Positions 22,221-31,441 of a DNA stretch of 64,000 nucleotides are shown piece by piece; position 1 is the stretch's first letter, and the number at the start of each line of letters is the position of its first letter. Made by a program: the position numbers and the translations under genes. A model generated the notes under the pieces. It saw only the letters and a program-made list of their open reading frames with translations. It did not search any database and was not told the origin of the DNA. The stretch spans positions 3,782,001 through 3,846,000 of the forward strand of contig NZ_CP133777.1 in the NCBI RefSeq assembly GCF_034347385.1. Direction: 5' to 3'. This DNA is from Actimicrobium sp. CCC2.4 (GTDB lineage: Bacteria > Pseudomonadota > Gammaproteobacteria > Burkholderiales > Burkholderiaceae_D).

Positions 22221-23153
22221 TCAATTCCGATAATTATCCGACACCGGCTCCACCAACGCCGCCTTCGCCGCCGCCTTGGCTTCCTGCGCCGCCTGGTACT
22301 CGGCCAGCAGCACCGCACGTGTTTCGGGTGTCTCCAGCGAAATCCGACCCAGTGCGCCACTGCGATAATCCTGCAGCAAGGTGTGCGCCGCTTTTTCCAG
22401 ATCGACGCCCTTGCCCTTGAGCTTGAAGCCGCGCCGCAGCGCGACCGCTTCGACTATCCCGACACCATCCATGCCTTCCGGCTTGACGCCGTAACGCGCC
22501 GCCAGCATTTCCGGATACCGCACCAACAGTGCATCGCCGAGGAAGGTCGCCACCTCTTCTTCGATCAGCGCGTTGCTGCCGATCGCATGGCTGGCGGCCA
22601 GCATCAGGCCATCGCTCGGATGCTGGATCTTCGGCCACAGCATGCCGGGCGTGTCGGTCAGGACCATGTTGTTACCGAGATAAAGCCGTTGCTGCATCTT
22701 GGTCACGGCCGGCTCATCGCCGACCTTGGCCACGCGCTTTTTGAGCAGCGCATTCATCAGCGTGGATTTGCCAACGTTCGGAATGCCCATGATCATGATG
22801 CGCAATGGCTTGAGCGGCGTGCCGCGATGCGGTGCGATCTTCAGGCACAGCGCCGGGATCTTGGCGACATCGGATGGCAGCTTGCAGCTCAGGGCCACCG
22901 CATGCACGTCAGGCTGGCGGTTGTAATACGCAATCCATGCGGCCGTCGCGGCAGGATCGGCGATGTCGCTCTTGTTGAGGATTTTCAGACAAGGCCGCTG
23001 GCGGTCAGCGCGCAGCGTCTCGATCATCGGGTTGCAGCTGGCCTGTGGCAAACGGGCGTCCAGCACCTCGATCACCATGTCGACCTTCTCCATGGCTTCG
23101 GCCGCCTTCTTGCGGGCGGCATTCATGTGACCTGGGTACCATTGTATGGACAT
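22221..23153 (-). CDS. rbgA: Ribosome-assembly GTPase RbgA/YlqF family
   Basis: A 310-residue circularly permuted GTPase. The G4 motif (KILNKSDIAD) comes before the P-loop G1 (GIPNVGKSTLMNAL) and G3 (DTPGM), which is diagnostic of the YlqF/RbgA group. It begins MSIQWYPGHMNAARKKAAEA, the family N-terminus. Members act in late assembly of the large ribosomal subunit. The C-terminal RNA-binding helical region is present and ends in an Ala-rich tail. It lies downstream of the deacetylase-like gene on the same strand (74 bases). Confidence 0.94.
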   Translation of the reverse strand: MSIQWYPGHMNAARKKAAEAMEKVDMVIEVLDARLPQASCNPMIETLRADRQRPCLKILNKSDIADPAATAAWIAYYNRQPDVHAVALSCKLPSDVAKIPALCLKIAPHRGTPLKPLRIMIMGIPNVGKSTLMNALLKKRVAKVGDEPAVTKMQQRLYLGNNMVLTDTPGMLWPKIQHPSDGLMLAASHAIGSNALIEEEVATFLGDALLVRYPEMLAARYGVKPEGMDGVGIVEAVALRRGFKLKGKGVDLEKAAHTLLQDYRSGALGRISLETPETRAVLLAEYQAAQEAKAAAKAALVEPVSDNYRN

Positions 23154-23227
23154 TGACGATTCGATCCTGGGAAAAGAGGACGCTATTCTACCCGCTGCCT
23201 GCCTTGAACCGGACCGTTCAATCAGGC

Positions 23228-24178
23228 TTAATCGATTTCCGCCAGCACCTTCAGATGGGCGACCACGCTGCGCCCGAGCGCCGACAGGTTGTACCCTCCT
23301 TCAAGGCAACTGACGATGCGGCCGTGCGCGTACTGCCGGGCGATCAGCATCACCTGTTTCGTGATCCAGGCATAGTCGTCTTCGAGCAAACCCATCTGGC
23401 CCAGATCATCTTCGCGGTGGGCATCGAAACCGGCCGAGATGAAGAGCATTTGCGGCTGATGCGCATGCAGTGCCGGCAACCATTTATCGGCGACTACCTG
23501 ACGTACGATCTCGCCGCCACTGAAGGCCGGCACACCGACGTTGACCATGTTGTGCAATCCAGGCTTGCTGCCCGGATCCTCGACAAACGGATACAGCGCA
23601 TCCTGAAAAAAACTCACCATCAGCACGCGCGGATCATCGCGAAAGGCATCATGCGTACCGTTTCCGTGATGAACATCAAAGTCGATAATCGCGACCCGCT
23701 GCAAGCCATGGAATTCGATGGCACGGCGCGCAGCGATCGCGACATTGTTAAACAGGCAGAAGCCCATCGGTGCACTTGGCGTGGCGTGATGACCGGGCGG
23801 GCGGATCGAGCAGAAAGCGTTATCCAGTTCGCCCGCCATTACCGCATCGGTTGCCGCCACCGCCGCGCCGGCAGCACGCAATGCTGCGGTCATGCTGTGC
23901 GCATTGAGCGAAGTATCGGGATCGATCGGATAGTGCGGATCGACATCGGGACTATCGGCCGGCACATGGTCGGCCACCAGCGCAATGGCCTCGGCGCTGT
24001 GCACGCTGGCCAGCATCGCGAGGGTCGCCAACGGCGCTTCGTGGTGCTGCAACAAATCGCTGATGCGACTGGCGATCAGCTGATCTTCGATAGCTTGCAG
24101 CCGCGCGGGCGACTCGGGATGCCACGATCCCATATCATGGCGCTTGCAATCGGAATGGGTAAAGAAGCCTGTGCTCAT
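23228..24178 (-). CDS. Histone deacetylase family (class II, acetoin-utilisation-like) hydrolase
   Basis: A 316-residue zinc-dependent amidohydrolase of the HDAC/AcuC/acetylpolyamine amidohydrolase superfamily. Catalytic motifs are complete: RPPGHHA (His-His pair), IIDFDVHHGNGT (Asp and His zinc ligands), and SAGFDAHREDDLG (third ligand). The substrate in bacteria could be acetylated polyamines or protein lysines and cannot be told from sequence. The ATG at 24178 yields the family start MSTGFFTHSDCKRHDMGSWH; the open frame further upstream is not family-like. The gene is divergent from the moxR operon. Confidence 0.93.
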   Translation of the reverse strand: MSTGFFTHSDCKRHDMGSWHPESPARLQAIEDQLIASRISDLLQHHEAPLATLAMLASVHSAEAIALVADHVPADSPDVDPHYPIDPDTSLNAHSMTAALRAAGAAVAATDAVMAGELDNAFCSIRPPGHHATPSAPMGFCLFNNVAIAARRAIEFHGLQRVAIIDFDVHHGNGTHDAFRDDPRVLMVSFFQDALYPFVEDPGSKPGLHNMVNVGVPAFSGGEIVRQVVADKWLPALHAHQPQMLFISAGFDAHREDDLGQMGLLEDDYAWITKQVMLIARQYAHGRIVSCLEGGYNLSALGRSVVAHLKVLAEID

Positions 24179-24318
24179 GGGGCCTTGACGGTGATTGGCA
24201 TCGCGCCAACAAACATGTTCTGTCGGGCAATGCCCGGCGTTCTCGAATAGAATCGGCCAAGTGTAACCAAGATTGCTGCACACAAGTATGTCCACCCGAC
24301 TATTCTCTGACCCTACTC

Positions 24319-25239
24319 ATGTATTCAACCGTTCACGCTGCAGCAAAACAGATTAACCAGATCGTCGTTGGCAAGGAACTTCAGGTGCGTCAGGCGCTGG
24401 TCTGCCTGCTGGCGGGTGGTCATCTGTTGATCGAGGACGTGCCGGGGGTCGGCAAGACCACGCTGGCCCACGCGCTGGCGATTTCGCTGGGTATGCAATT
24501 TAATCGTGTGCAATTTACCAGCGACCTGATGCCGGCCGATGTGGTCGGCGTCTCTATCTTCGACCGCGAAAGCAGCGGTTTCGTATTCCACCCGGGGCCG
24601 ATCTTCACGCAAGTGTTGCTGGGCGACGAGATCAACCGTGCCACCCCGAAAACTCAGTCCGCACTGCTCGAAGCCATGGAAGAACGACAGGTCACCGCCG
24701 ACGGCGTCACGCGCGCACTGCCGCAGCCGTTTTTTGTGATCGCCACACAAAATCCGTCCCACCAGATTGGTACTTTCCCGCTGCCGGAATCCCAGCTTGA
24801 TCGCTTCCTGATGTGCCTGTCGCTCGGTTATCCGGACGCTGCCGCCGAGCGTGCGCTGCTGATGGGTGAGGACAGACGCAGCCTGCTGAAAGCACTGAGC
24901 GCAGCGATGCAGCCGGCCGAACTGCTGGCCGCACGAGCCGGGCTGGCCAACATCCATACCTCCGACAAGCTGATCGACTATGTCCATGCGCTGGTACTGG
25001 CATCGCGCCAGAATGGCCTGTTCCACGAAGGCCTGAGTCCGCGCGCTGCCATCGCGCTGGTGCAGGCCGCGCGCGCCTGGGCCGCACTCGAAGGCCGCAA
25101 TCACGTCATTCCCGAAGACGTGCAAGCCGTGCTGGTGCCGGTGGCGGCGCATCGGCTGCGACCACTGAAATCAGCCGGCGGAGCGGCGCTGGCCAGTCGC
25201 GATCTGATCGCCCGGATGATGCAGTCGGTCGCACTCTGA
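24319..25239 (+). CDS. MoxR-family AAA+ ATPase
   Basis: A 306-residue AAA+ protein with Walker A GVPGVGKTTLAHALA-like (VPGVGKTT, residues 41-48), Walker B (LLGDEINRATPKTQSALLEAMEE) and sensor regions. MoxR ATPases act as chaperones for maturation of partner proteins, commonly encoded with DUF58 and transglutaminase-like proteins exactly as here. It opens the four-gene operon moxR-DUF58-transglutaminase-mltB, with 10 bases to the next gene. Confidence 0.95.
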   Translation: MYSTVHAAAKQINQIVVGKELQVRQALVCLLAGGHLLIEDVPGVGKTTLAHALAISLGMQFNRVQFTSDLMPADVVGVSIFDRESSGFVFHPGPIFTQVLLGDEINRATPKTQSALLEAMEERQVTADGVTRALPQPFFVIATQNPSHQIGTFPLPESQLDRFLMCLSLGYPDAAAERALLMGEDRRSLLKALSAAMQPAELLAARAGLANIHTSDKLIDYVHALVLASRQNGLFHEGLSPRAAIALVQAARAWAALEGRNHVIPEDVQAVLVPVAAHRLRPLKSAGGAALASRDLIARMMQSVAL

Positions 25240-25249
25240 GGAAGCTGGC

Positions 25250-26230
25250 ATGACGCTCCAGCGCAACCGGATCGGCACATGGATCGATCGCTGGCTGTAC
25301 CGGCTGGCTGGTCCGGAAGCGGGCGAAATCATGCTGGACCAGCGCCGCGTCTTCATCGTGCCGACCGGAGCAGGCTGGGGCTTTGCCGCGATGCTGACAC
25401 TGCTGTTCATCGGCTCGGTCAACTACAACCTGAACCTTGGCTTTGCCTTCACGTTTTTGATCGCCTCCTGCGCCGTCGTCGACATGCACCTGACCTTCCG
25501 CAATCTGGCTTATCTGCATTTGGCACCGGGCCGCGCTGCTGCCGTGTTTTGTGGCGACACGGCTCTGTTCGAGCTGCAGCTGATCAACCGCCGCAAGCAT
25601 GACCGGTATGCGATCTGGCTGGATTTTTACGGCCACGCCGCAGCGGTGGCACAAGCGATCGACGTCGCCGCATCGGGCACGAGCAGCGTGACGCTGGGGG
25701 TGGCAAGCACCGTCCGTGGCTGGCTGCCGGCACCCCGCGTGCGGCTGGTCACGCGCTTTCCGCTGGGCTTGTTGCGGGCCTGGAGTTACTGGCAGCCGGA
25801 CCTGCGCGTGCTGGTCTATCCGCATCCCGAAGAGAACGCGCCACCACTGCCGCTGGCAGCAAGTCCGGCGGCGCATGGGGTCGGCCTCGCGGGCAACGAC
25901 GACTTCGCCGGCATTCGTCCCTACCGGGCCGGTGACCCGCTGCAGCAACTGGCCTGGCGGCAGATTGCCCGGATTGATCCGGCGCTCGGCGGCATGCTGC
26001 TGACCAAGCATTTCGAAGGTGGTGCGGCCAGCGAGTTGGTGATCGACTTTGCCGCCCTGCCACGCGCAATGGATCTGGAACTGAAGCTCTCACGCATGAC
26101 CCGCTGGATACTCGATGCCGAAGCCGGCGGCTTGGCCTATGCATTCCGGCTCGGCGCGCTGGACCTGCCACCGGCACACGGACCGGCACAGCAGGCCATC
26201 TGCCTGCAGGCGCTGGCCGAGTTCGCATGA
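25250..26230 (+). CDS. DUF58 domain protein
   Basis: A 326-residue membrane-associated protein. Two N-terminal hydrophobic segments (WGFAAMLTLLFIGSVNYN and LGFAFTFLIASCAVVDM) precede a soluble part with the DUF58 core motif FAGIRPYRAGDPLQQLAWRQIAR at about residues 220-240. Function is not firmly established; members pair with MoxR ATPases and have VWA-like folds. A GAGGAAG ribosome-binding site stands before the ATG. Its stop overlaps the next start in ATGA. Confidence 0.92.
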   Translation: MTLQRNRIGTWIDRWLYRLAGPEAGEIMLDQRRVFIVPTGAGWGFAAMLTLLFIGSVNYNLNLGFAFTFLIASCAVVDMHLTFRNLAYLHLAPGRAAAVFCGDTALFELQLINRRKHDRYAIWLDFYGHAAAVAQAIDVAASGTSSVTLGVASTVRGWLPAPRVRLVTRFPLGLLRAWSYWQPDLRVLVYPHPEENAPPLPLAASPAAHGVGLAGNDDFAGIRPYRAGDPLQQLAWRQIARIDPALGGMLLTKHFEGGAASELVIDFAALPRAMDLELKLSRMTRWILDAEAGGLAYAFRLGALDLPPAHGPAQQAICLQALAEFA

Positions 26231-28236
26231 AGCCGTCATCGCGCCGGCTGAACAACCCGATGTCGCGCGATAAGACCGACATGCTGAGCTTGCTGGTGGC
26301 TTGCCTGCTGGTGCTGCTACCGCATTTTTTTCACTTGCCGCTCTGGATATCGGCCGGCGTCGTGACGCTGCTGGGCTGGCGCAGCTGGATCACGTGGACC
26401 GGCAGGCGCTTGCCGCCGCGCTGGCTATTGCTGCCGATTGCAGCGCTGGCGATGGGCGGCATTTATCTGGCGTACCGCACCTTCCTCGGGCGCGACGCCG
26501 GGGTCGCAATGCTGGCACTACTGCTTATCCTCAAACTGCTCGAAATGCATGCCAAACGCGATCTGTTCGTCGTGCTGTTCCTGAGTTTTTTCCTGCTGCT
26601 GACGAACTTTTTCTATTCGCAGAATATCGCCACCGCGCTGATGATGGCGATCGCCGTACTGGCGCTGCTCACCGCGCAACTATCCTTTCAGTTCACCGGC
26701 GCCGTGCCACCATTCAAAAAGAAGCTGCGCCTGGCCGGGCTGATCGTCGGCCTGGCGACGCCACTGATGCTGGTGTTGTTCCTGCTCTTCCCGCGTATCC
26801 AGGGACCGCTGTGGGGCATGCCGGGCGATGCCTCCGGCGCGCGTAGCGGACTGTCCGATTCAATGACACCGGGGATGATTTCGTCGCTGGCGCTGTCCGA
26901 CGAGATCGCCTTCCGGGTCAGGTTCATCGATCCTGTCCCGCCGCAGGCCAGCCTGTACTGGCGCGCTACCGTGTTATCCAGTTTCGATGGCCGTACCTGG
27001 ACCGCACTGCCGCAGACGCCAATGAAAGCCGGCAGCGTGCAGGCATTACCGGGCAGTACGTCAACGCGCTATGAGGTGACGATGGAGCCGCATGGGCGAC
27101 GCTGGCTATTTGCGCTGGAGACGCCGCTCGCGCCGCCACAACTCAGTGGCAGCAGCGCCTATCTGGCCAACGATTTCCAGCTGCTGGCCACGACTCGCAT
27201 CGGCAGCCGGCTGCGCTACGAGGTCACCTCCTGGACTCAATCTTCGCTGCAAGCCGGGGGCACCCCCGATGAACTGAACGACGCGTTGCAACGCACGGTC
27301 GGCTATAACCCGGCCACGACAGACTTCGCACGCCGCTTGCTGGCGCAGTCGAGCGACAGCGCCGAACTGGTCGGCCTGGTCCTGCAGTACTTCCGGCGCG
27401 AGCCGTTCAGCTACACGCTGGAACCTCCCCTGCTGGGACGCAATTCGGTCGACGAATTCCTGTTCTCCAGCCGGGCCGGTTTTTGCGAACACTATGCATC
27501 GGCCTTCGTGGTGCTGATGCGCGAACTGGGTATCCCTGCCCGCGTCGTGACCGGCTACCAGGGCGGCGAAATCAACCCGAGCGACGGCTACATGGAAGTG
27601 CGCCAGAGCGATGCCCATGCCTGGGCCGAAGTGTGGATCGAACAGCGCGGCTGGATCCGGGTCGACCCGACCGGCGCGGTCGCCCCCGAGCGGATCCAGC
27701 GCAGCGTCGCCAGCCAGTCGGCGCGACGTCTTTTTGGCGGGCTGGTCACGCTGTCACCGGCACGCGATTCCTGGCTGGCAATGACGCGATTCAGCTGGGA
27801 TGCACTGTCGAATGCGTGGAACCAGCGCGTCCTGAATTATTCGCCCGAGCAGCAAAAAAGCCTGGTCGCCCGGCTCGGCATCGACAATATCGACTGGCCC
27901 GTGCTAACCGCGCTGATGCTGGCTGCCGGCAGCCTGGTGATGGCGGTGATGATGCTGCCGCTACTGATGAATCGCATCAGGGTGAACCCTGCAGACAAGC
28001 TGTATGCGACGTTTTGCCGGCGCATGGCCCGCTACGGCATCACCCGTGCAGCGCACGACGGACCGCGCACGTTCATGGCCGCCGTGACGGCCAGTGCACT
28101 GCTGCCTGCGCCCAAAAAAGTGGCAGCACTGCGTTTTCTGGACGGCTACGAAGCGCTGCAGTATGGTACGGTGGAGCCCCGCCGGCGCAGTGCTGCGCTA
28201 TCCCGATTACATTCTTTACTGACCGCATGTCGATGA
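26227..28236 (+). CDS. TgpA-like transmembrane transglutaminase (DUF3488-transglutaminase-like)
   Basis: A 669-residue inner-membrane protein. The N-terminal 200 residues form several membrane helices (MLSLLVACLLVLLPHFFHL onward; the DUF3488 part). A periplasmic transglutaminase-like domain follows with an intact triad: Cys420 in RAGFCEHYASAF, His464 in SDAHAWAEVW and Asp480 in IRVDPTGAVAPER. A further membrane helix (VLTALMLAAGSLVMAVMML) and a cytoplasmic DUF4129-like tail close it. The architecture matches TgpA, essential in Pseudomonas aeruginosa. ATGA overlap with the DUF58 gene. Confidence 0.94.
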   Translation: MKPSSRRLNNPMSRDKTDMLSLLVACLLVLLPHFFHLPLWISAGVVTLLGWRSWITWTGRRLPPRWLLLPIAALAMGGIYLAYRTFLGRDAGVAMLALLLILKLLEMHAKRDLFVVLFLSFFLLLTNFFYSQNIATALMMAIAVLALLTAQLSFQFTGAVPPFKKKLRLAGLIVGLATPLMLVLFLLFPRIQGPLWGMPGDASGARSGLSDSMTPGMISSLALSDEIAFRVRFIDPVPPQASLYWRATVLSSFDGRTWTALPQTPMKAGSVQALPGSTSTRYEVTMEPHGRRWLFALETPLAPPQLSGSSAYLANDFQLLATTRIGSRLRYEVTSWTQSSLQAGGTPDELNDALQRTVGYNPATTDFARRLLAQSSDSAELVGLVLQYFRREPFSYTLEPPLLGRNSVDEFLFSSRAGFCEHYASAFVVLMRELGIPARVVTGYQGGEINPSDGYMEVRQSDAHAWAEVWIEQRGWIRVDPTGAVAPERIQRSVASQSARRLFGGLVTLSPARDSWLAMTRFSWDALSNAWNQRVLNYSPEQQKSLVARLGIDNIDWPVLTALMLAAGSLVMAVMMLPLLMNRIRVNPADKLYATFCRRMARYGITRAAHDGPRTFMAAVTASALLPAPKKVAALRFLDGYEALQYGTVEPRRRSAALSRLHSLLTACR

Positions 28237-29324
28237 CTTTTTCCGTATTTTTCCACCATGCCGTGCGCTGTACCGCCCTCACCCTCGCCTTCGGTTTCGC
28301 CAGTCCTTCGCAATCGGCACCGGCCCGCCCCACCAGTACTCACCTGGGCGAATTCGCTGATTTTTCGCAATGGAACGCCGTCGCTGACTTCATCGACCTG
28401 ATGGTAGCGCGCCATGGGTTCGACCGCGCCACGCTGACGGCGCTGTTCCGCCAGACTGCGTATGTCGAACGCGCCGTCCAGCTCATGAAACCGGCACCGG
28501 CAGGCCGCCCGAAAAACTGGAATGCCTACCGCGCCCGCTTCGTTGAACCGGTTCGCATCAATGGTGGCGTACGTTTCTGGGAGGACAATGCAAGCGCGCT
28601 GGCGCGTGCCGAAACGCAATTTGGCGTGCCCGCCGAAATCATCGTTGCCATCATCGGCGTCGAGACCGTCTACGGGCGCAACACGGGCAACTTCCGCGTG
28701 ATGGATGCGATCACCACACTGGCCTTCGATTACCCGGACACGCCGACCCGCCTGACGCGGATGCAGTATTTTCGCGGCGAGCTGGAAAACACCTTGCTGT
28801 ACGCGCGTGAATCCGGCATCGATCCGCTGAGCCTGGAAGGCTCGTATGCCGGCGCGATCGGCCTGCCCCAGTTCATGCCCGGCAGCATCCGGCAATATGC
28901 AGTGGATTTCGATGGCGATGGCAAGGTCGATCTGCGTAATTCGCAAGTCGATGCGATCGGCAGCGTGGCGAGCTTTCTGGTCAAGCATGGCTGGCATCCG
29001 GGCGAACCGATCGTTTTCCCGGCGACCGTCAGTGCAGACGACAGCAACGGCGCCCGGGCCTGGGATGCCTTTATCAATCAGGGACTGGAAGCCAAGTTCA
29101 CCATCAGCGACCTGCGCGCGGCTGGCGTAAAGCCATCGACACCACTGCCGGACAACATGCTGTTCGGGCTGGTTGATCTACAGAATGGCACCGGTACACC
29201 GGAATTCTGGCTGGGCGCGGCGAACTTTTTTGCCATCACCCAGTACAACCGCAGCTTCTTTTATGCCATGTCGGTGGTTGACCTGAGCCGCGCCATCCGC
29301 TCTGCCCGGGCGATTAACCCTTGA
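28227..29324 (+). CDS. mltB: Lytic murein transglycosylase B-like
   Basis: About 365 residues with an N-terminal signal sequence (CTALTLAFGFASPSQSA) and no lipobox, so it looks periplasmic and soluble rather than a lipoprotein. The catalytic region includes VAIIGVETVYGRNTG, with the conserved catalytic Glu, and GSYAGAIGLPQFMPGSIRQYAVDFDGDG. It cleaves glycan strands to 1,6-anhydro ends. ATG codons at 28227 and 28233 are both possible; the second makes an ATGA overlap with the transglutaminase gene. Its 3' end overlaps the converging yaeQ by 11 bases. Confidence 0.93.
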   Translation: MSMTFSVFFHHAVRCTALTLAFGFASPSQSAPARPTSTHLGEFADFSQWNAVADFIDLMVARHGFDRATLTALFRQTAYVERAVQLMKPAPAGRPKNWNAYRARFVEPVRINGGVRFWEDNASALARAETQFGVPAEIIVAIIGVETVYGRNTGNFRVMDAITTLAFDYPDTPTRLTRMQYFRGELENTLLYARESGIDPLSLEGSYAGAIGLPQFMPGSIRQYAVDFDGDGKVDLRNSQVDAIGSVASFLVKHGWHPGEPIVFPATVSADDSNGARAWDAFINQGLEAKFTISDLRAAGVKPSTPLPDNMLFGLVDLQNGTGTPEFWLGAANFFAITQYNRSFFYAMSVVDLSRAIRSARAINP

Positions 29325-29850
29325 GCATCGTCAACGCGATCTGCAAGGTCTCGCCATTGCCGTTGACCCAGATCTCACCATCCTGCATCGTGTATTGCAA
29401 CTGCATGTTGCGCTGTGCGAGCTTGGCCATCTCGAGGCTGCTGGAGGGCGACAGGTTGATCACTTCAAGGTTGCGCGCCCGGTCAACGCGGCTGCCGATC
29501 TGGTTCCACCAGATCGGGCTGCTATAGCTGTAGCTATAAATCCTGACCTTGTCGGCGCGTCCGCAGGCTTTCAGGATGCGGCGCTCGTCGGGCTGGCCGA
29601 CATCGATCCACAGGTCGATCGCACCGGTCAGATCTTTTTGCCAGATATCGGGTTCATCCGCGTCGGCAATTCCCTTCGCAAACACCAGCGACTCATGGGC
29701 GTGGCGCGCGAATGCCAGCAAACGAACCATCATGCGTTCGTCGGTTTCGGACGGATGGCGTGCAATAGTCAGCACGTGATTCTGGTAGTAATGCCTATCC
29801 ATGTCGGCGATCTGGATATCTGCTTTGTAAATGGTTGCCTTGATTGCCAT
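29314..29850 (-). CDS. yaeQ: YaeQ family protein
   Basis: A 178-residue protein with the YaeQ pattern: MAIKATIYKADIQIADMDRH, HPSETDERMMVRLLAFA, DLTGAIDLWIDVGQPDERRI, WWNQIGSR and a C-terminal beta-rich end (MQLQYTMQDGEIWVNG). It has a PD-(D/E)XK nuclease-like fold. Earlier links to RfaH/haemolysin expression are weak, so function is effectively unknown. It converges with mltB, overlapping it by 11 bases. Confidence 0.93.
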   Translation of the reverse strand: MAIKATIYKADIQIADMDRHYYQNHVLTIARHPSETDERMMVRLLAFARHAHESLVFAKGIADADEPDIWQKDLTGAIDLWIDVGQPDERRILKACGRADKVRIYSYSYSSPIWWNQIGSRVDRARNLEVINLSPSSSLEMAKLAQRNMQLQYTMQDGEIWVNGNGETLQIALTMLKG

Positions 29851-30004
29851 TGCGGGTGATTTTTCCTGAAGCGGTGGTTAGACAAATGCGGGATAGATGG
29901 TCGAATACGGCTGCGAAGCATAGCTGATCGCACTCTTGAACAGCATAAAAAATAAGGCCTGCGCCTATAATGAGCGCCCCGATTCCCGACTGCGCGCCGC
30001 CATC

Positions 30005-30598
30005 ATGACTGTTCTCCCTGCCGACTCCACGCCATTCATCAGCGCGACCCGCACCTGGCTGGAACGCGCGGTGATCGGACTCAATCTGTGTCCGTTCGCC
30101 AAGGCCGTCCATGGCCGCAATCAGATCCGTTTTCAGGTCAGTGATGCGACGACGACGGACGCCTTGCTGGCTGACCTGAGCGCCGAACTGCGCATGCTGT
30201 CAGAGAGCGATCCTGCCGTCATCGATACCACCTTGCTGATCCATCCCCGGGTACTCGCCGACTTTCTCGACTACAACGATTTCCTCGATCTGGCCGATCA
30301 GGTGCTGGAAGACTTGCAGCTCGATGGCATCCTGCAGATCGCGAGTTTTCATCCGTATTACCAGTTCGCAGGAACCACGCCGGATGATATCGACAATTAC
30401 ACCAATCGCTCGCCTTATCCCACTTTGCATCTGCTGCGCGAAAGCAGCATCGACCGCGCGGTCGCGGCGTTTCCGGATGCATCGGCGATTTTCGAACGCA
30501 ACATCGCTACGCTACACGTACTCGGCCATGCCGGATGGGACGCGCTAGGCCTGACATCGCCGGTGACACCGATCGCTACCGGCAAACCGGCCACCTGA
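30005..30598 (+). CDS. DUF1415 family protein
   Basis: A 197-residue protein with the DUF1415 signature: TRTWLERAVIGLNLCPFAKAVH near the N-terminus (conserved Cys), TTLLIHPRVLADFLDYNDFL, and ILQIASFHPYYQFAGT followed by NYTNRSPYPTLHLLRESSI. Function is unknown. The ATG at 30005 gives the family-like start; an in-frame codon at 29936 would add an atypical extension. The gene seems to be transcribed alone. Confidence 0.9.
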   Translation: MTVLPADSTPFISATRTWLERAVIGLNLCPFAKAVHGRNQIRFQVSDATTTDALLADLSAELRMLSESDPAVIDTTLLIHPRVLADFLDYNDFLDLADQVLEDLQLDGILQIASFHPYYQFAGTTPDDIDNYTNRSPYPTLHLLRESSIDRAVAAFPDASAIFERNIATLHVLGHAGWDALGLTSPVTPIATGKPAT

Positions 30599-31003
30599 TC
30601 GCACAGGCAAATGAAGGCCGGGAAGCGACTCATTCCTTTGAGAATTATCAAATTATCATCACGACCACTGCCTACACTGGTTTTCGTGCGCAATGGCGTA
30701 TCGAAAACAAAGCCATTACCGCTGCGATAAGGACTTGAAATAGTCGGGAAACAATGCAAAGAGACAATCAACAGGTCATAAATTTGTCAGGCCTGGCGGT
30801 GACTACATTGATTTTTGCCATATCGATACCAGCTAAACGACCCTGTCAGCCATTTTTACGATCGCTGACAAACTCGTTATAAAAAATGCGGCCGTCGTTG
30901 CAACTGTATTAATTTGATGTAGTCCAAGCATTAATTGCCTTTAAGCCACAACCGATGCATTTTTCCTTGTACACTCAACTTGCCCTATGGAATTATTTAG
31001 ATT
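30599..31003. other. AT-rich intergenic region upstream of a small regulator-like gene
   Basis: About 400 bases with no credible gene. The stretch 30760-31000 is clearly AT-rich compared with the surroundings and probably holds the promoter of the next gene. TTGTAC (30967-30972) with a poor downstream AATTAT hexamer is the best candidate seen. No terminator for the preceding gene was found. Confidence 0.45.
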
Positions 31004-31348
31004 ATGACTACTCAGCTAGAACACACTATGACCAGCAACCGTCTCTCAGACCAGTTAGCGTACGATCCGAACAACCTGCTTGATTCATTGATCAGCAAGT
31101 TGAACCTTAAAAACGATGCGGCTTTATCGCGTGCGCTGGAAGTGGCACCGCCTGTCATCAGCAAGATTCGCCATCGCCGCCTGCCGGTCGGTGCTTCACT
31201 GCTGATCCGCATGCATGAAGTCAGTGACCTGAGCATTCGCGATCTGCGGGTGCTGATGGGCGACCGGCGCGACAAGTTCCGCATCAGCGACAAGCAGTTC
31301 AAACCGAAAGACGGCAGTACCGACGGTCAGGACGACGGCGAAGCGTAA
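31004..31348 (+). CDS. Small helix-turn-helix-like protein, function unknown
   Basis: A 114-residue protein (the ATG at 31028 is an alternative start). Its central part, DSLISKLNLKNDAALSRALEVAPPVISKIRHRRLPVGASLLIRMHE, reads like a Cro/C1-type helix-turn-helix in which the recognition helix is PPVISKIRHRR. The tail is charged and hydrophilic (KDGSTDGQDDGEA). Similar short proteins are, to my knowledge, common in Burkholderiales, but no function is known. An AT-rich promoter region precedes it and a strong terminator follows, so it is a single-gene unit. Confidence 0.8.
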   Translation: MTTQLEHTMTSNRLSDQLAYDPNNLLDSLISKLNLKNDAALSRALEVAPPVISKIRHRRLPVGASLLIRMHEVSDLSIRDLRVLMGDRRDKFRISDKQFKPKDGSTDGQDDGEA

Positions 31349-31354
31349 AGATCA

Positions 31355-31387
31355 GGATCATCTGAATCAACTAGATGATCCTTTTTT
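31355..31387 (+). terminator. Rho-independent terminator
   Basis: A 9-bp stem GGATCATCT/AGATGATCC with a 9-base loop is followed by six T, just after the small HTH-like gene. Confidence 0.88.
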
Positions 31388-31441
31388 ATGGGTAGTACCC
31401 GCTTGAGTTAAGACACGACAAGCGGGTAATGACTGCGCCGC

